From: Paraburkholderia unamae
GTDB taxonomy: Bacteria; Pseudomonadota; Gammaproteobacteria; Burkholderiales; Burkholderiaceae
Assembly (NCBI RefSeq): GCF_003268775.1
Contig: NZ_QLSU01000007.1
Span: 124,001-188,000 of the forward strand
Reading direction: 5' to 3'
Length of the DNA: 64,000 nt
Program-made: the position numbers and the translations under genes
Shown here: positions 43,714 to 53,212 of the stretch, piece after piece
Layout of the letters: each line of letters starts with the position of its first letter
Position numbering within the stretch: position 1 is the first letter of the stretch
The notes under the pieces: model-generated
Databases searched by the model: none
Told to the model about the DNA's origin: nothing
The model's input: only the letters and a program-made list of their open reading frames with translations

Positions 43714-44127
43714 ATGACCGCACCCCGCCCTGCCGGCGTGCCGTGGCTGACACCGTATCTGACGGTGCGCGATGCGCGCGCCGCGCTGACCTTTTATGAG
43801 GCGGCCTTCGGTTTTGGCGTACGCGACAGCGTGGTGGACGACGGCGCGATCATGCACGTGGAAATGACCTACCACGATCAGTTGATCGTCATGTTCGCGC
43901 CGGAGGGCGCATTCGGTTCGACGGCGCGCACGCCCAAAAGCGCGCAAACCGTCGCGCCGCAATCCTTTTATTTGTATGTCGACGATGTCGACGCGGTTTA
44001 TGCGCGGGCCCTCGAAGCCGGCGCGAAATCGCTGAGCGAGCCACAGGACCAATTCTGGGGGGACCGTTTTGCACAGGTCGAAGACCTCGACGGTTACCGC
44101 TGGGCGCTTGCTCGCCACCTGTCCTGA
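43714..44127 (+). CDS. VOC family (glyoxalase/bleomycin-resistance-like) protein
   Basis: A 137-residue small protein with the paired beta-alpha-beta-beta-beta modules of the vicinal oxygen chelate fold: PYLTVRDARAALTFYEAAFG at the N terminus and FYLYVDDVDAVYARALEAGA in the second half, ending FAQVEDLDGYRWALA. PhnB-like by pattern. Substrate unknown. ATG 43714 has GGAGAGA upstream. It sits between speE and rsmE. Confidence 0.88.
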   Translation: MTAPRPAGVPWLTPYLTVRDARAALTFYEAAFGFGVRDSVVDDGAIMHVEMTYHDQLIVMFAPEGAFGSTARTPKSAQTVAPQSFYLYVDDVDAVYARALEAGAKSLSEPQDQFWGDRFAQVEDLDGYRWALARHLS

Positions 44128-44146
44128 ATCAATGAGAAATAGTCTT

Positions 44147-44887
44147 ATGCCCCGCTTTTTCGTCGGCAGTTCCCTGCACACCGACGAGGTCGTCACACTC
44201 CCGGACGAAGTCACGCGTCACGTTCAGGTGCTGCGCCTGCAACCCGGCGACACCATCGTTTTGTTCAACGGCCTTGGCGGCGAATACAGCGCCGAGATTC
44301 TCGGCATGGAGCGGCGCGACACGCAGGTGCGCATTGGCCCGTTCCGCGACATCGAAACCGAGCCGCCCTACCGGCTCACGCTCGCACAAGGCATTGCCGG
44401 CAGCGACAAGATGGACTGGCTGATCGAAAAAGCGGTTGAACTGGGCGCGACGAACTTCGTGCCGCTCACCACCTCGCGCAGCGTCGTGCGGCTCTCGGGC
44501 GACCGGGCGGTGCGCCGCCAGGCGCACTGGCAGCGCATCGTGCAATCGTCGTGCGAACAGTGCGGGCGCAACCTCATGCCCGACGTCGCGCCCACACGCG
44601 AAATCGCCACCTGGCTCGGCTCGCTGCCCAAGCGCCCCGGCGAAGGCGAGCTGCGCGTGCTGCTTTCCCCGCGTGCGAACGTCTCGTTTTCGACCCTGCC
44701 GGCCGAGCCGCCCACGGGTGAAATCACGGTGCTGGTGGGCCCGGAGGGCGGTTTCTCGTCGCCCGAAGAGGCCGCGGCGCTGGACCACGGCTTTATCGCC
44801 GTGGGGCTCGGGCCGCGCGTGCTGCGCACCGAAACGGCAGGCATCGCCGTGCTGTCGGCGCTCGCCGCGCGCTGGGGCGGCTGGTAA
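44147..44887 (+). CDS. rsmE: 16S rRNA m3U1498 methyltransferase
   Basis: A 246-residue SPOUT-class methyltransferase. The N-terminal PUA-like part begins MPRFFVGSSL, and the C-terminal knot has LVGPEGGFSSPEE and LGPRVLRTETA, the AdoMet-binding signatures of RsmE. ATG 44147 is preferred; an ATG five codons upstream (44132) is possible. 19 bp after the VOC gene. Confidence 0.95.
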   Translation: MPRFFVGSSLHTDEVVTLPDEVTRHVQVLRLQPGDTIVLFNGLGGEYSAEILGMERRDTQVRIGPFRDIETEPPYRLTLAQGIAGSDKMDWLIEKAVELGATNFVPLTTSRSVVRLSGDRAVRRQAHWQRIVQSSCEQCGRNLMPDVAPTREIATWLGSLPKRPGEGELRVLLSPRANVSFSTLPAEPPTGEITVLVGPEGGFSSPEEAAALDHGFIAVGLGPRVLRTETAGIAVLSALAARWGGW

Positions 44888-44919
44888 TCGCGCCGCCGGG
44901 TGCGCCGGTAAAAATGACA

Positions 44920-44950
44920 AAGCCCGCCGGAAGGCGGGCTCGCGGTTTTC
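44920..44950 (+). terminator. Stem-loop after rsmE
   Basis: AGCCCGCC (44921-44928) and GGCGGGCT (44933-44940) with a GGAA loop, followed after a few bases by GTTTTC. Likely rho-independent terminator of rsmE; on the other strand the stem is followed by TTTGTCATTTTT, so it could also end the barstar-like gene. Confidence 0.7.
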
Positions 44951-44985
44951 TGTCGCATGCGCGCGACGGAATGTTCCGTTGACCG

Positions 44986-45534
44986 TCAGGCGAACGAATA
45001 AAAGACCCGGAACGGCACCTGGCGCTCGGCCCAGTATTCGGACGCCTCGCGGAACACGTCGAGCAGCGTCTCGCGGCCGTCCTTGTCGAACTTCTGCGCG
45101 ATCGGCAGTCCTTCGAGCACGATCACGAAGCCCGGCTGCTCGCCGGCCTTCTGCACCAGATCGGTCAGGCAGTCGTACAAACCATCGTAGTTCTTGCCGA
45201 AATGCTTCGGAAACAGAAACGATGTGGCGATGGTTTCGAGCACTTCCTGCTTGGTTTGCGCATTTGCGCAGAACGCGTAGAGGAAATGCTGGTTCAGCCG
45301 CTGCGCTTCGTCGGCGAGATCCTGCACGCGAAACGCCCGAATCGACTGGACGATGTTCGGCCGCACGGTCGCAAACAGGTCCATGGCCTCCTCGTTCAAT
45401 GAAAGCGCCGCCTCTTTGTCGCGCGACTCGCTGTCTTCCTTCAACTGCATGACGCGCTGGAACAGGTTGCCCTCCCCGGACGCGAACAGATCGCTCGCGA
45501 CCCGCGGGTCGTGTGCGTAAACGTTATCGCTCAT
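44986..45534 (-). CDS. Barstar family ribonuclease inhibitor with N-terminal extension
   Basis: A 182-residue cytoplasmic protein. The C-terminal half (about residues 85-182) fits barstar: FLYAFCANAQTKQEVLETIA, then FPKHFGKNYDGLYDCLTDLV, which carries the inhibitory loop and acidic residues, and the final VPFRVFYSFA. Typical barstar is about 90 residues, so residues 1-85 are an extra helical region. It lies 16 bp downstream of a secreted RNase Sa-like gene and should protect the cell from that enzyme. ATG 45543 (three codons upstream) is an alternative start. Confidence 0.88.
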   Translation of the reverse strand: MSDNVYAHDPRVASDLFASGEGNLFQRVMQLKEDSESRDKEAALSLNEEAMDLFATVRPNIVQSIRAFRVQDLADEAQRLNQHFLYAFCANAQTKQEVLETIATSFLFPKHFGKNYDGLYDCLTDLVQKAGEQPGFVIVLEGLPIAQKFDKDGRETLLDVFREASEYWAERQVPFRVFYSFA

Positions 45535-45550
45535 ACCGCTCATCCCGGTG

Positions 45551-46009
45551 TCAATCAATAATTCGCCTGAAACTGGCGTAGTGGTCGTCGGAGTAGTAAC
45601 AGTTGTCGGTCCGCTTGCGCGAGCCGCCGCAAACAATGCGCTGGGCGCCGCGGTTATGCGCGCCCGGCGTCGGAACGGTGTATTCGTGATAGTAGCCCCG
45701 CCGGTGCGGTGGCAATATCCGCTCAAAATTACCGAATACGACGCCGTCCTTCTCGTACGGGAACGGGCCGCCCGCCGCAATCAGGCTCAACGTATTCACC
45801 GCCTCGCGCGGCAGTTCGTTGACCGAAATGCTGCCGACGGAAGCGCCCGTGTCGTCCGTCTGGCTGGTGCGAGCCTGAACGCCGGTCGGCGCCAGCGCCG
45901 CCACGGCCATAAGCGCCGCCGCCATCACCCGCCGCAAGCCCGGCAGTCCGGAAAACCCGGACGATCTGGACAATCCGCCGCCGAAACAATGAGTTAGACG
46001 AGGCGCCAT
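45551..46009 (-). CDS. Secreted guanyl-specific ribonuclease (RNase Sa/barnase-like)
   Basis: A 152-residue protein. An N-terminal signal region (hydrophobic core about residues 30-48, cleavage after GVQA) is followed by a mature RNase of about 100 residues. The catalytic triad positions of the N1/T1 family are intact: Glu in YYHEYTVPTPGA, Arg in RGAQRIVCGG and His in SDDHYASF. The start of the mature domain, ELPREAVNTLSLIAAGGPFPY, resembles RNase Sa closely. It precedes a barstar-like inhibitor gene in the same transcript. A group II intron sits 40 bp upstream of the ATG. Confidence 0.9.
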   Translation of the reverse strand: MAPRLTHCFGGGLSRSSGFSGLPGLRRVMAAALMAVAALAPTGVQARTSQTDDTGASVGSISVNELPREAVNTLSLIAAGGPFPYEKDGVVFGNFERILPPHRRGYYHEYTVPTPGAHNRGAQRIVCGGSRKRTDNCYYSDDHYASFRRIID

Positions 46010-46091
46010 CACCTGGTTCCCGCTTCCCGGGTTACGCGTTCGACGACCATGGAGGGTAGGCACCCTTCCTCTCGGAAGAGCGCCCCCCTAA

Positions 46092-46125
46092 GAACCGTAC
46101 GTGCGACTTTCACCGCATACGGCTC
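46092..46125 (-). ncRNA. Group II intron domain V
   Basis: A 34-nt hairpin starting GAGCCGTATGCGG and ending CGCACGTACGGTTC, with the AAAGT tetraloop-side element. This is the most conserved, catalytic part of the ribozyme and it looks intact. Confidence 0.93.
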
Positions 46126-46160
46126 AAGCCTACATTCATTCCAATCAAAGCCCCATCACA

Positions 46161-47867
46161 TCACTGTAATGGAACCGGCTTAGTTACCGCAACATTCCCA
46201 GCGTGTACCTGCTGGTGACAGTGAGGGTGTAACAGCACCCGGTTAGACAAAGCATCTGTACCACCATGCACCCGATACTCTAGGTGATGATCGTGCCAGC
46301 CTGTATCGTCCGTTAGAGCAGAGCCACAATGCGCGCATAACCCGCTTTGCGACATGTACAACTTGGCCCATTGCTTCCGGTAACGCATCGAGTCCCACAT
46401 GCGTTCCTGCCGCAACTGCTCGCCGTACTGCTCCCACATCGGATCAAAGGGATCAAACCCTCCTTTAATCTTCTTGTGCCGGTGGATTTCCGTACCGCTA
46501 AGCTGGTACAGCTCCGACAACCCTTTCCTACCGTCTTCGTGAACCACGGGTGCAGAGAACACCCAATCGCGCCCACCGACGGTGTGGAAGTACGTCTTCC
46601 GCAGCCAGTCGGAGTTCTTGTTTGGATGCCTGCGCTTCGACCATCGCCAGAGCTTCCGGAAAATCAGGTGCTCTAAACGCGTGTACGCCTGCTTGGCTAC
46701 CACGGGACTGTGATACTGCGCCCAGCCTCGTAGCATCGGGTTCAGCAAGCGGATCAGTTCCTCCTGCTTCACCGTCTTGTTACCGCTGATCGTTTCCGCC
46801 ACCTTGCGATAGAACGTCTTCACGTTCTTCCTGCTCGGTTTGATGAGTAGTTTTCCCAAGTACTTCCGGAAATTCCACCCAAGGAAATCGAAGCCTTCGT
46901 CAATGTGTACGACCCTAGTTTTCTCCTCGGATAACCGAAGTCCTCGCTGAGCCAGGAACACTTCCACCCAAGGGCGGATTTCGCTTTCCAACAGCTCTTT
47001 CGAGTCGCCGGTGATTACGAAATCGTCCGCGTATCGCACCACATTCACTTTCAGCTTCTTAGCCCTCACGATCCCGAACTTCGCACCGAGGTGCGAAATC
47101 AGTTCACGCTCTAAGCCGTTCAGCGTCACGTTAGCCAGTGTCGGGGAAATAATGCCTCCCTGCGGCGTACCGGCCTCAGTCGCCTGTAACTGACCCTTGT
47201 AAATCAGGCCAGCTTTCAGCCACTTCCGGAGAATGCCCCTGTCCATTGGAACATGAGACAGCAGCCAGTCGTGGTTGATCCAGTCGAAGCATCCCTTGAT
47301 ATCCGCTTCCAGTACCCATTGGGCCGAAACCCGTTTGGATATGGTGACGAAGATCTGGGACATGGCGTCTGCCGTCGAACGATTCCTCCTGAACCCGTAA
47401 GAGTTTGGGTCGCTCGTCGATTCTGCCACTGGCTCCAAGCCCAGCAGATACAGGGCTTGCATCGCCCTGTCCCGCATGGTCGGAATGCCCAGAGGGCGCT
47501 CCTTCCCATTGGACTTGGGGATAAAGACTCTCCGTAAAGGCCGAGGCTTGTACCCGCGCCGCTTCAACCTGCCGACAGCTTCCCATCGGCTCTCAGGCGA
47601 ATCCCACAGTTCGCGATCGACTCCAGCCGTTCGCGCACCCTGGTTTTGCGTAACACGTCGTACCGCATAAAGCTTCGCGGACAACGTGCGGGTCAGCATC
47701 CGTTGCAGGGCCTTCACCCTGCGCCAGTCGCCTTCCCGCGTCGCCTTCGCAATTCGAATCTGCATCCCTCTCACGTTCCGCTCAACTCGTCGCCAATCTA
47801 CGGCGTACCAGTTGTTGTCCGGCGCGTGTGAAAGCGCAGACCCATCCTTTCGGACAGATACTCTCAT
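46161..47867 (-). CDS. ltrA: Group II intron reverse transcriptase/maturase with HNH endonuclease
   Basis: A 568-residue multifunctional protein. The RT domain (about residues 95-370) has RPLGIPTMRDRAMQ, EADIKGCFDWINHD, AGTPQGGIISPTLAN and the catalytic YADD at residues 279-282. The maturase (X) domain follows (LNPMLRGWAQYHSP). The C-terminal endonuclease has the HNH layout CAHCG...HDHHLEYRVHGG...HPHCHQQVH. No internal stop, so it looks functional. ATG 47867 has GGGAGAG upstream. It promotes splicing and retrohoming of its host intron. Confidence 0.95.
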   Translation of the reverse strand: MRVSVRKDGSALSHAPDNNWYAVDWRRVERNVRGMQIRIAKATREGDWRRVKALQRMLTRTLSAKLYAVRRVTQNQGARTAGVDRELWDSPESRWEAVGRLKRRGYKPRPLRRVFIPKSNGKERPLGIPTMRDRAMQALYLLGLEPVAESTSDPNSYGFRRNRSTADAMSQIFVTISKRVSAQWVLEADIKGCFDWINHDWLLSHVPMDRGILRKWLKAGLIYKGQLQATEAGTPQGGIISPTLANVTLNGLERELISHLGAKFGIVRAKKLKVNVVRYADDFVITGDSKELLESEIRPWVEVFLAQRGLRLSEEKTRVVHIDEGFDFLGWNFRKYLGKLLIKPSRKNVKTFYRKVAETISGNKTVKQEELIRLLNPMLRGWAQYHSPVVAKQAYTRLEHLIFRKLWRWSKRRHPNKNSDWLRKTYFHTVGGRDWVFSAPVVHEDGRKGLSELYQLSGTEIHRHKKIKGGFDPFDPMWEQYGEQLRQERMWDSMRYRKQWAKLYMSQSGLCAHCGSALTDDTGWHDHHLEYRVHGGTDALSNRVLLHPHCHQQVHAGNVAVTKPVPLQ

Positions 47868-49010
47868 GCTGCTCTCCCGCTTGAAGAAGTGACTTCCCGC
47901 GCGAAGAGCATCACGTCCCCTTGCGGGAGCGTTTTGCTCCCGCATCGGGGGTAAGAACAACACTGACGACCGCAAGGCCGCCAGCAATCACTATTTCCGC
48001 TAGAGGGTAGTCAGCCGTCTTGCGACGGTAGACCAGACGGAAGTCTGCCCGCTTTCGCGTGGGGTAATGTCTCAACCCCTATGCATCCCATTACAGGACA
48101 CCTTTCGCTTTTTCCGTCCTCCCATACCCGCACGGCCAACAGCGTTCCTTGCGGTCCGCCTGCCTGCAATGATCCGCAGGCAACCATACGGGCTTACCAC
48201 GTTCCCGGCATGTCACACGATTGACTTAGGTTCTACCTATTCCCCGGCGGTCTAGTGACGACGTAACCCGTGCTTTCAGCGAGTTATCCGACCGCGTACC
48301 GTTTGGCTTGTGCCTGTCAGCAGCTTAGGCACGGTCCTTATCACGAGGTTTATCAGTAGTTCACTAAAGTTAACCATATCAATCAGCCTAGCCCCTCAAC
48401 CCCCTTGCTGCTGGGAGTCTCCGGTAGATCGTTTCACAACAGCCTACCGCCCGTGCTTCCGGGGGACGCATTGTCGAAGAAGCTTCAGACCCCACCGTTA
48501 CCAGTGACGCATGTTCTTCTAGGCTACTGCTGGTCGTACAACAGGTTCTCTGCACTCACATCTACTTCCAGTGAGGCCGAACAATGACACACCGAGCTTT
48601 CGCTCGTATCCGCTAGCGAATCCCCTACCCTCAAGATAGAGGAAAATTGCAAACGACACCCCGCCTTGTCGGCGGAGGTGAAGCCGCTGACTGGGCGGGA
48701 CCTAATGGTAATCAGGTCAATGCAACAAGGATTCCCGGCTGACTGCTCCGGTCTCCAATTTCACTTAAAGGTGCACCTTTATGGGATGCATCTGTTACTT
48801 CAAGTGCGACCAACAAGGTGGTCGCCCGCGGAGGGCATGGTGAGTTTCCTCAATAACCCTCTGTAAAGGTGATGCTTTTTCAGTCGATGCTCCGTGACGT
48901 GGAGCAGGCGGACACGAGCGTGCGTGTCGCACGAAAGGTGTAAGGGTATCGCTAATGATGCCTGGAAGCAACGTTAGCCGGGCGACGACGACTAGAGCTT
49001 GACGACGCAC
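47868..49010 (-). ncRNA. Group II intron 5' ribozyme region (domains I-III)
   Basis: About 1.14 kb without real genes, between the intron 5' end (GTGCG at 49010) and the maturase start. Short open frames exist but none has coding character. The strand expected to be folded RNA is the minus strand. Confidence 0.75.
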
Positions 49011-49068
49011 AAGCACGGGATAGGTAAATTTTACAATCTCGTTTTGCGCTTCGAGGCCCGATTTCTCC

Positions 49069-49116
49069 GCACAAAAAAAGCGGCGCGCTCGTCCGGAGCG
49101 CGCCGCTTTTTTGTGC
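49069..49116. terminator. Strong intrinsic terminator of maeB
   Basis: A 17-22-bp stem around GCGGCGCGCTC / GAGCGCGCCGC (loop GTCCG at 49091-49095) with A-run and T-run on the two sides. It ends the maeB transcript. The group II intron begins 59 bp beyond it. Confidence 0.93.
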
Positions 49117-49146
49117 AAACCGCCGGGCTCGCCGGCGTGAGCCGGC

Positions 49147-51441
49147 TTAACGCGATGCGTTCACGTCGGCAACGAGCAGCGCCGTCATGTTGACAATGCG
49201 GCGCACGGTGGCCGAAGCCGTCAGCACGTGCACCGGCTTGGCCGCGCCCAGCAGGATCGGCCCGATGGCGATGTTGTTGCCCGCCGCCGTCTTGAGCAGG
49301 TTGTACGAAATGTTCGCCGCGTCGATGTTCGGCATGATGAGCAGGTTCGCTTCGCCTTCGAGCGTCGACTCCGGCAGGATTTCGCGGCGCAGGGTGGCGT
49401 CGAGCGCCACGTCGCCGTGCATTTCGCCGTCCACATGCAGGTCCGGCGCACGTTCCTTGAGGAGTTCGAGCAGATCGCGCATCTTCTGCGCGGAAGGCGC
49501 GTTGCTCGAACCGAAGTTCGAGTGCGAGCACAACGCGACCTTCGGCTCGATGCCGAAGCGGCGCACTTCCTCGGCAGCCATGATGGTGATTTCGGCGAGC
49601 TGCTCGGGCGTCGGATCGACGTTCACGTGCGTGTCGACGATGAAGATCTGGCGGTTCGGCAGCACGAGCGCGTTCATCGCCGCGTACACGTTGCAGCCCG
49701 CCTTCTTGCCGATCACCTGGTCGATGAAGTGCAGATGGCGGTGCGTCGTGCTGACCGTGCCGCAGATCATGCCGTCGGCTTCGCCCCGCTGCACGAGCAT
49801 CGAGCCGATCAGCGTCGTGCGGCGGCGCATTTCGAGCTTCGCCATTTGCTGCGTGATGCCCTTGCGCGCCATGAGCTTGGCGTAGCTTTGCCAGAAGTCG
49901 CGATAGCGCTCGTCGTGGTCGGTGTTGACGACCGTGTAATCCTGGCCCGCGACAAGACGCAGACCGTAACGCGCGATGCGCTGCTCGATCACAGCCGGGC
50001 GGCCGATCAGGATAGGCTTGGCGAGCTTTTCGTCGATCACGATCTGCACGGCGCGCAGGATGCGCTCTTCTTCGCCCTCGGCGAACACGATGCGCTTCTT
50101 CTCCGGCTCCACGGCGCGCGCGAGCTGGAAGATCGGCTTCATCGTCGTGCCGCTGTGGTAGACGAACTGCTGGAGATGCTGCTCGTAAGCGTCCATGTCC
50201 TCGATCGGACGCGTCGCGACGCCCGAGTCCATGGCCGCCTTCGCCACGGCCGGCGCGATCTTCACGATCAGACGCGGATCGAAGGGCTTCGGAATCAGAT
50301 ATTCAGGCCCGAATTGCAGATCCTGGATGCCATAGGCCGTGGCCACCACGTCGCTCTGCTCCTGGCGCGCCAGTTCCGCAATCGCGTTCACGGCGGCGAT
50401 TTCCATCTCGCGCGTGATGGTGGTCGCGCCCACGTCGAGCGCGCCGCGGAAGATGAACGGGAAGCACAGGACGTTGTTCACCTGGTTCGGGTAGTCCGTG
50501 CGGCCCGTGGCGAGCACGGCGTCCGGACGCACTTCGAGCGCCAGCTCCGGCAGGATTTCCGGCGTGGGGTTCGCGAGCGCGAGAATCAGCGGCTTCGCGG
50601 CCATCTGCTTGACCATGTCCTGCTTGAGCACGCCGCCGGCGGAAAGGCCGAGGAAAATGTCGGCGCCTTCGATCACTTCGGCAAGCGTGCGCGCGTTGGT
50701 CTCACGCGCGAAACGCTCCTTGTCCGGATCCATCAGCTCGGTGCGGCCCTTGTAGACCACGCCCGCGAGGTCGGTCACGATGATGTTTTCGAGCGGCAGG
50801 CCGAGATCGACGAGCAGGTCCAGACACGCCAGCGCCGCTGCGCCCGCGCCCGAGGCGACGAGCTTCACGTCCTTGATGTCCTTGCCCACGACCTTCAGGC
50901 CGTTCGAGAAGGCGGCCGCGACCACGATGGCCGTGCCGTGCTGGTCGTCGTGGAAGACCGGAATCTTCATGCGCTTGCGCGCTTCCCGTTCGACGATGAA
51001 GCACTCGGGCGCCTTGATGTCTTCGAGGTTGATGCCGCCGAAGGTCGGCTCGAGCGCGGCGATCACGTCGACGAGCTTGTGCGGGTCCGATTCGTTCAAC
51101 TCGATGTCGAAGACGTCGATGCCCGCGAACTTCTTGAAGAGCACCGCCTTGCCTTCCATCACCGGCTTCGAAGCGAGCGGCCCGATGTTGCCGAGCCCGA
51201 GCACGGCCGTGCCGTTCGACACGACGCCCACCAGATTGCTGCGCGCCGTGAAGCGCGCGGCGTTGAGCGGATTCTCGACGATCGCCTCGCAGGCGAACGC
51301 CACGCCCGGCGAGTACGCGAGCGAGAGATCGCGCTGGTTGATCATCTGCTTGGTCGGCGCAATCGCGATCTTCCCAGGCGTGGGGAACTCGTGATAATCG
51401 AGTGCGGCTTCGCGAAGCTTGTTCGTGGCGGGATTCGACAT
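49147..51441 (-). CDS. maeB: NADP-dependent malic enzyme (malic + phosphotransacetylase domains)
   Basis: A 764-residue two-domain protein decarboxylating malate to pyruvate with NADP. The malic domain (about residues 1-425) has [13 protein letters not shown], the metal site [13 protein letters not shown] and the Rossmann motif [12 protein letters not shown]. The C-terminal part (about 430-764) is a phosphotransacetylase-like domain that usually serves regulation (acetyl-CoA), with [17 protein letters not shown] and [16 protein letters not shown] stretches. ATG 51441; weak ribosome site. Divergent from thiL. Confidence 0.96.
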   Translation of the reverse strand: MSNPATNKLREAALDYHEFPTPGKIAIAPTKQMINQRDLSLAYSPGVAFACEAIVENPLNAARFTARSNLVGVVSNGTAVLGLGNIGPLASKPVMEGKAVLFKKFAGIDVFDIELNESDPHKLVDVIAALEPTFGGINLEDIKAPECFIVEREARKRMKIPVFHDDQHGTAIVVAAAFSNGLKVVGKDIKDVKLVASGAGAAALACLDLLVDLGLPLENIIVTDLAGVVYKGRTELMDPDKERFARETNARTLAEVIEGADIFLGLSAGGVLKQDMVKQMAAKPLILALANPTPEILPELALEVRPDAVLATGRTDYPNQVNNVLCFPFIFRGALDVGATTITREMEIAAVNAIAELARQEQSDVVATAYGIQDLQFGPEYLIPKPFDPRLIVKIAPAVAKAAMDSGVATRPIEDMDAYEQHLQQFVYHSGTTMKPIFQLARAVEPEKKRIVFAEGEEERILRAVQIVIDEKLAKPILIGRPAVIEQRIARYGLRLVAGQDYTVVNTDHDERYRDFWQSYAKLMARKGITQQMAKLEMRRRTTLIGSMLVQRGEADGMICGTVSTTHRHLHFIDQVIGKKAGCNVYAAMNALVLPNRQIFIVDTHVNVDPTPEQLAEITIMAAEEVRRFGIEPKVALCSHSNFGSSNAPSAQKMRDLLELLKERAPDLHVDGEMHGDVALDATLRREILPESTLEGEANLLIMPNIDAANISYNLLKTAAGNNIAIGPILLGAAKPVHVLTASATVRRIVNMTALLVADVNASR

Positions 51442-51605
51442 AAGAGGCAGGACGTTAGTGCGGATTAGAATGACAACTCGAACGCTAAGTTGACCGATTG
51501 TAGCGCCAATCCCTGACAGCATTCCTTACAGTTAAGGCGCAAGTGCCGCGACTCCGATGCGGGAAACGACGCGCCGGCCACGCCTCACGTAATAGACCTT
51601 TCGTC

Positions 51606-52607
51606 ATGCTTTCCGAGTTCTCTCTCATCGACCGATATTTCGCACGCCGCGCGCGCGAGCACACACAACGCGCGACGCTTGGCATAGGCGACGACTGCGC
51701 GCTCATCGCGCCCGCCCCCGGCGAAATGCTGGCCGTTTCGACCGACATGCTGGTGGAAGGCCGCCACTTCTTCCCGGATATCGATCCGCACGCGCTCGGC
51801 CACAAGGCGCTCGCGGTCAACCTGTCGGACCTCGCCGCGATGGGCGCACAGCCGCTCGGCTTCACGCTCGCGTTCGCGCTGCCCAAGCCCGGCGAGGACT
51901 GGCTCGCCGCGTTCAGCGCCGGGCTTTTCGAGCTGGCCGACCGCTTCGACTGCGAGCTGATTGGCGGCGACACCACGGCGGGACCGCTCAATCTTTGCCT
52001 TACGGTTTTCGGTTCGGTGCGTCAGGATGTCGCACTCCGGCGCGACGCCGCGCAGGCCGGCGACGACATCTGGGTGTCCGGCACGCCCGGCGACGCGCGC
52101 GCGGGCCTCGGCATGATGCGCGGCGAATGGCAGATGGGTGCGCTGGTGGATGAGAAGGACGCCGCGCATTTTCGCCGCGCGCTCGAATATCCCGAACCGC
52201 GCGTGGCGCTCGGGCTCGCGCTGCGCGGCGTGGCGCGCGCGGCGCTCGATGTCTCCGACGGACTGGCCGGCGACCTGCGCCATATCCTGGAGCGATCGAA
52301 TCTCGCGGCGACCGTCGATGTGGACGCGCTGCCGCTCTCGCCCGCGCTCGCGCGTCTGCCGCGCGACGTGCAGCTGCAATGCGCGCTCGCGGGCGGCGAC
52401 GATTACGAGCTGTGCTTCACCGCCGCCCCGGCGCAACGCGAGGCCGTCGAGGCGGCGGCGCAACAGGCCGGCGTGCGCGTCACGCGCATCGGTACAATGA
52501 GTTCGCCCGCATCGACTCACGACGCCCCCGAGATTCGCTGGCGCGACGCCGCGGGCGCGCCGCTCAACCTGACGTTGCAAGGCTTCGATCACTTCCATGC
52601 AGACTGA
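51606..52607 (+). CDS. thiL: Thiamine-monophosphate kinase
   Basis: A 333-residue PurM-like kinase making thiamine diphosphate. It has the metal/nucleotide motif GIGDDCALI, ALAVNLSDLAAMGAQP and ELIGGDTTAGPL, then SDGLAGDLRHIL and ALAGGDDYELCF. ATG 51606 gives the family start MLSEFSLIDRYF. Its last 11 nt overlap the start of pgpA, so translation is probably coupled. Confidence 0.95.
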   Translation: MLSEFSLIDRYFARRAREHTQRATLGIGDDCALIAPAPGEMLAVSTDMLVEGRHFFPDIDPHALGHKALAVNLSDLAAMGAQPLGFTLAFALPKPGEDWLAAFSAGLFELADRFDCELIGGDTTAGPLNLCLTVFGSVRQDVALRRDAAQAGDDIWVSGTPGDARAGLGMMRGEWQMGALVDEKDAAHFRRALEYPEPRVALGLALRGVARAALDVSDGLAGDLRHILERSNLAATVDVDALPLSPALARLPRDVQLQCALAGGDDYELCFTAAPAQREAVEAAAQQAGVRVTRIGTMSSPASTHDAPEIRWRDAAGAPLNLTLQGFDHFHAD

Positions 52608-53178
52608 CCCCACGCCCTCGCCCGCCGACGAATACGCGACGGGGGGCCAGCCGGCTCCCGCAAAAGGCCCGGCGTCCGGCGCACCGAAACCCGGTCCGCG
52701 CCGCGCCGACGCGGCGTTCATGCTCACGCATCCGTTGCACATCGTCTCGCTCGGCTTCGGCTCCGGCCTTTCGCGCCTCGCGCCCGGCACGGCCGGCACG
52801 CTGTTCGCATGGGCCGCGTTCGAAGTGCTCAACCGCTACCTCACCGTGACCGAGTGGGGCTTGCTGATCATCGTGGGCTTTTTCGCGGGCATCGCCATCA
52901 CGGGCTTCACCGCGAAGAAGCTCAGCGTGGAAGATCCCTCGGCCATCGTCTGGGACGAAATCGTCGCGTTCTGGCTCGTGCTGCTGATGATCACGCCCGT
53001 CGACTTCACGGGACGCCTGTGGGCCTTCGTGGTGTTCCGCTTTTTCGACACGGTGAAACCGCCGCCCATCCGCTATTTCGACCGGCATTTCAAGGGCGGC
53101 CTCGGCATCATGCTCGACGACATCGTCGCCGCCTTTTTCACGCTGCTCGTCATCGCGCTCTGGCGCATGTCGGTCTGA
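52597..53178 (+). CDS. pgpA: Phosphatidylglycerophosphatase A
   Basis: A 193-residue inner-membrane phosphatase making phosphatidylglycerol. An N-terminal polar, Pro/Ala-rich 40 residues precede the PgpA domain: SGLSRLAPGTAGTLFAW, DDPSAIVWDE-type VEDPSAIVWDEIVAF, and FFDTVKPPPIRYFDRHFKGGLG (conserved acidic and basic residues). Four hydrophobic spans. It overlaps thiL; pncC follows by 34 bp. Confidence 0.94.
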   Translation: MQTDPTPSPADEYATGGQPAPAKGPASGAPKPGPRRADAAFMLTHPLHIVSLGFGSGLSRLAPGTAGTLFAWAAFEVLNRYLTVTEWGLLIIVGFFAGIAITGFTAKKLSVEDPSAIVWDEIVAFWLVLLMITPVDFTGRLWAFVVFRFFDTVKPPPIRYFDRHFKGGLGIMLDDIVAAFFTLLVIALWRMSV

Positions 53179-53212
53179 AGCGACTTCGCCACCCTTTCCA
53201 CGGATTGCCGCA

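Larger units (their letters stand above)
46049..49010 (-). mobile_element. Group II intron with reverse transcriptase (complete)
   Basis: A minus-strand retroelement of about 2.96 kb. The 5' end is the consensus GTGCG at 49010-49006. Domains I-III are the about 1.1 kb non-coding part, the ORF is in domain IV, and a canonical 34-nt domain V is at 46125-46092 (GAGCCG...AAAGT...CGGTTC). Domain VI follows, with a bulged A (46057) eight bases before a 3' AT end at 46049. Exact 3' end is uncertain by a few bases. It is visibly less G+C-rich than its neighbours. Inserted between the maeB terminator and the ribonuclease gene. Confidence 0.9.

Noticed and set aside
47868..49010. Short open frames of 60-70 codons between the intron maturase and maeB
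   Set aside because: They lie in the structured RNA part of the group II intron and have no coding features.
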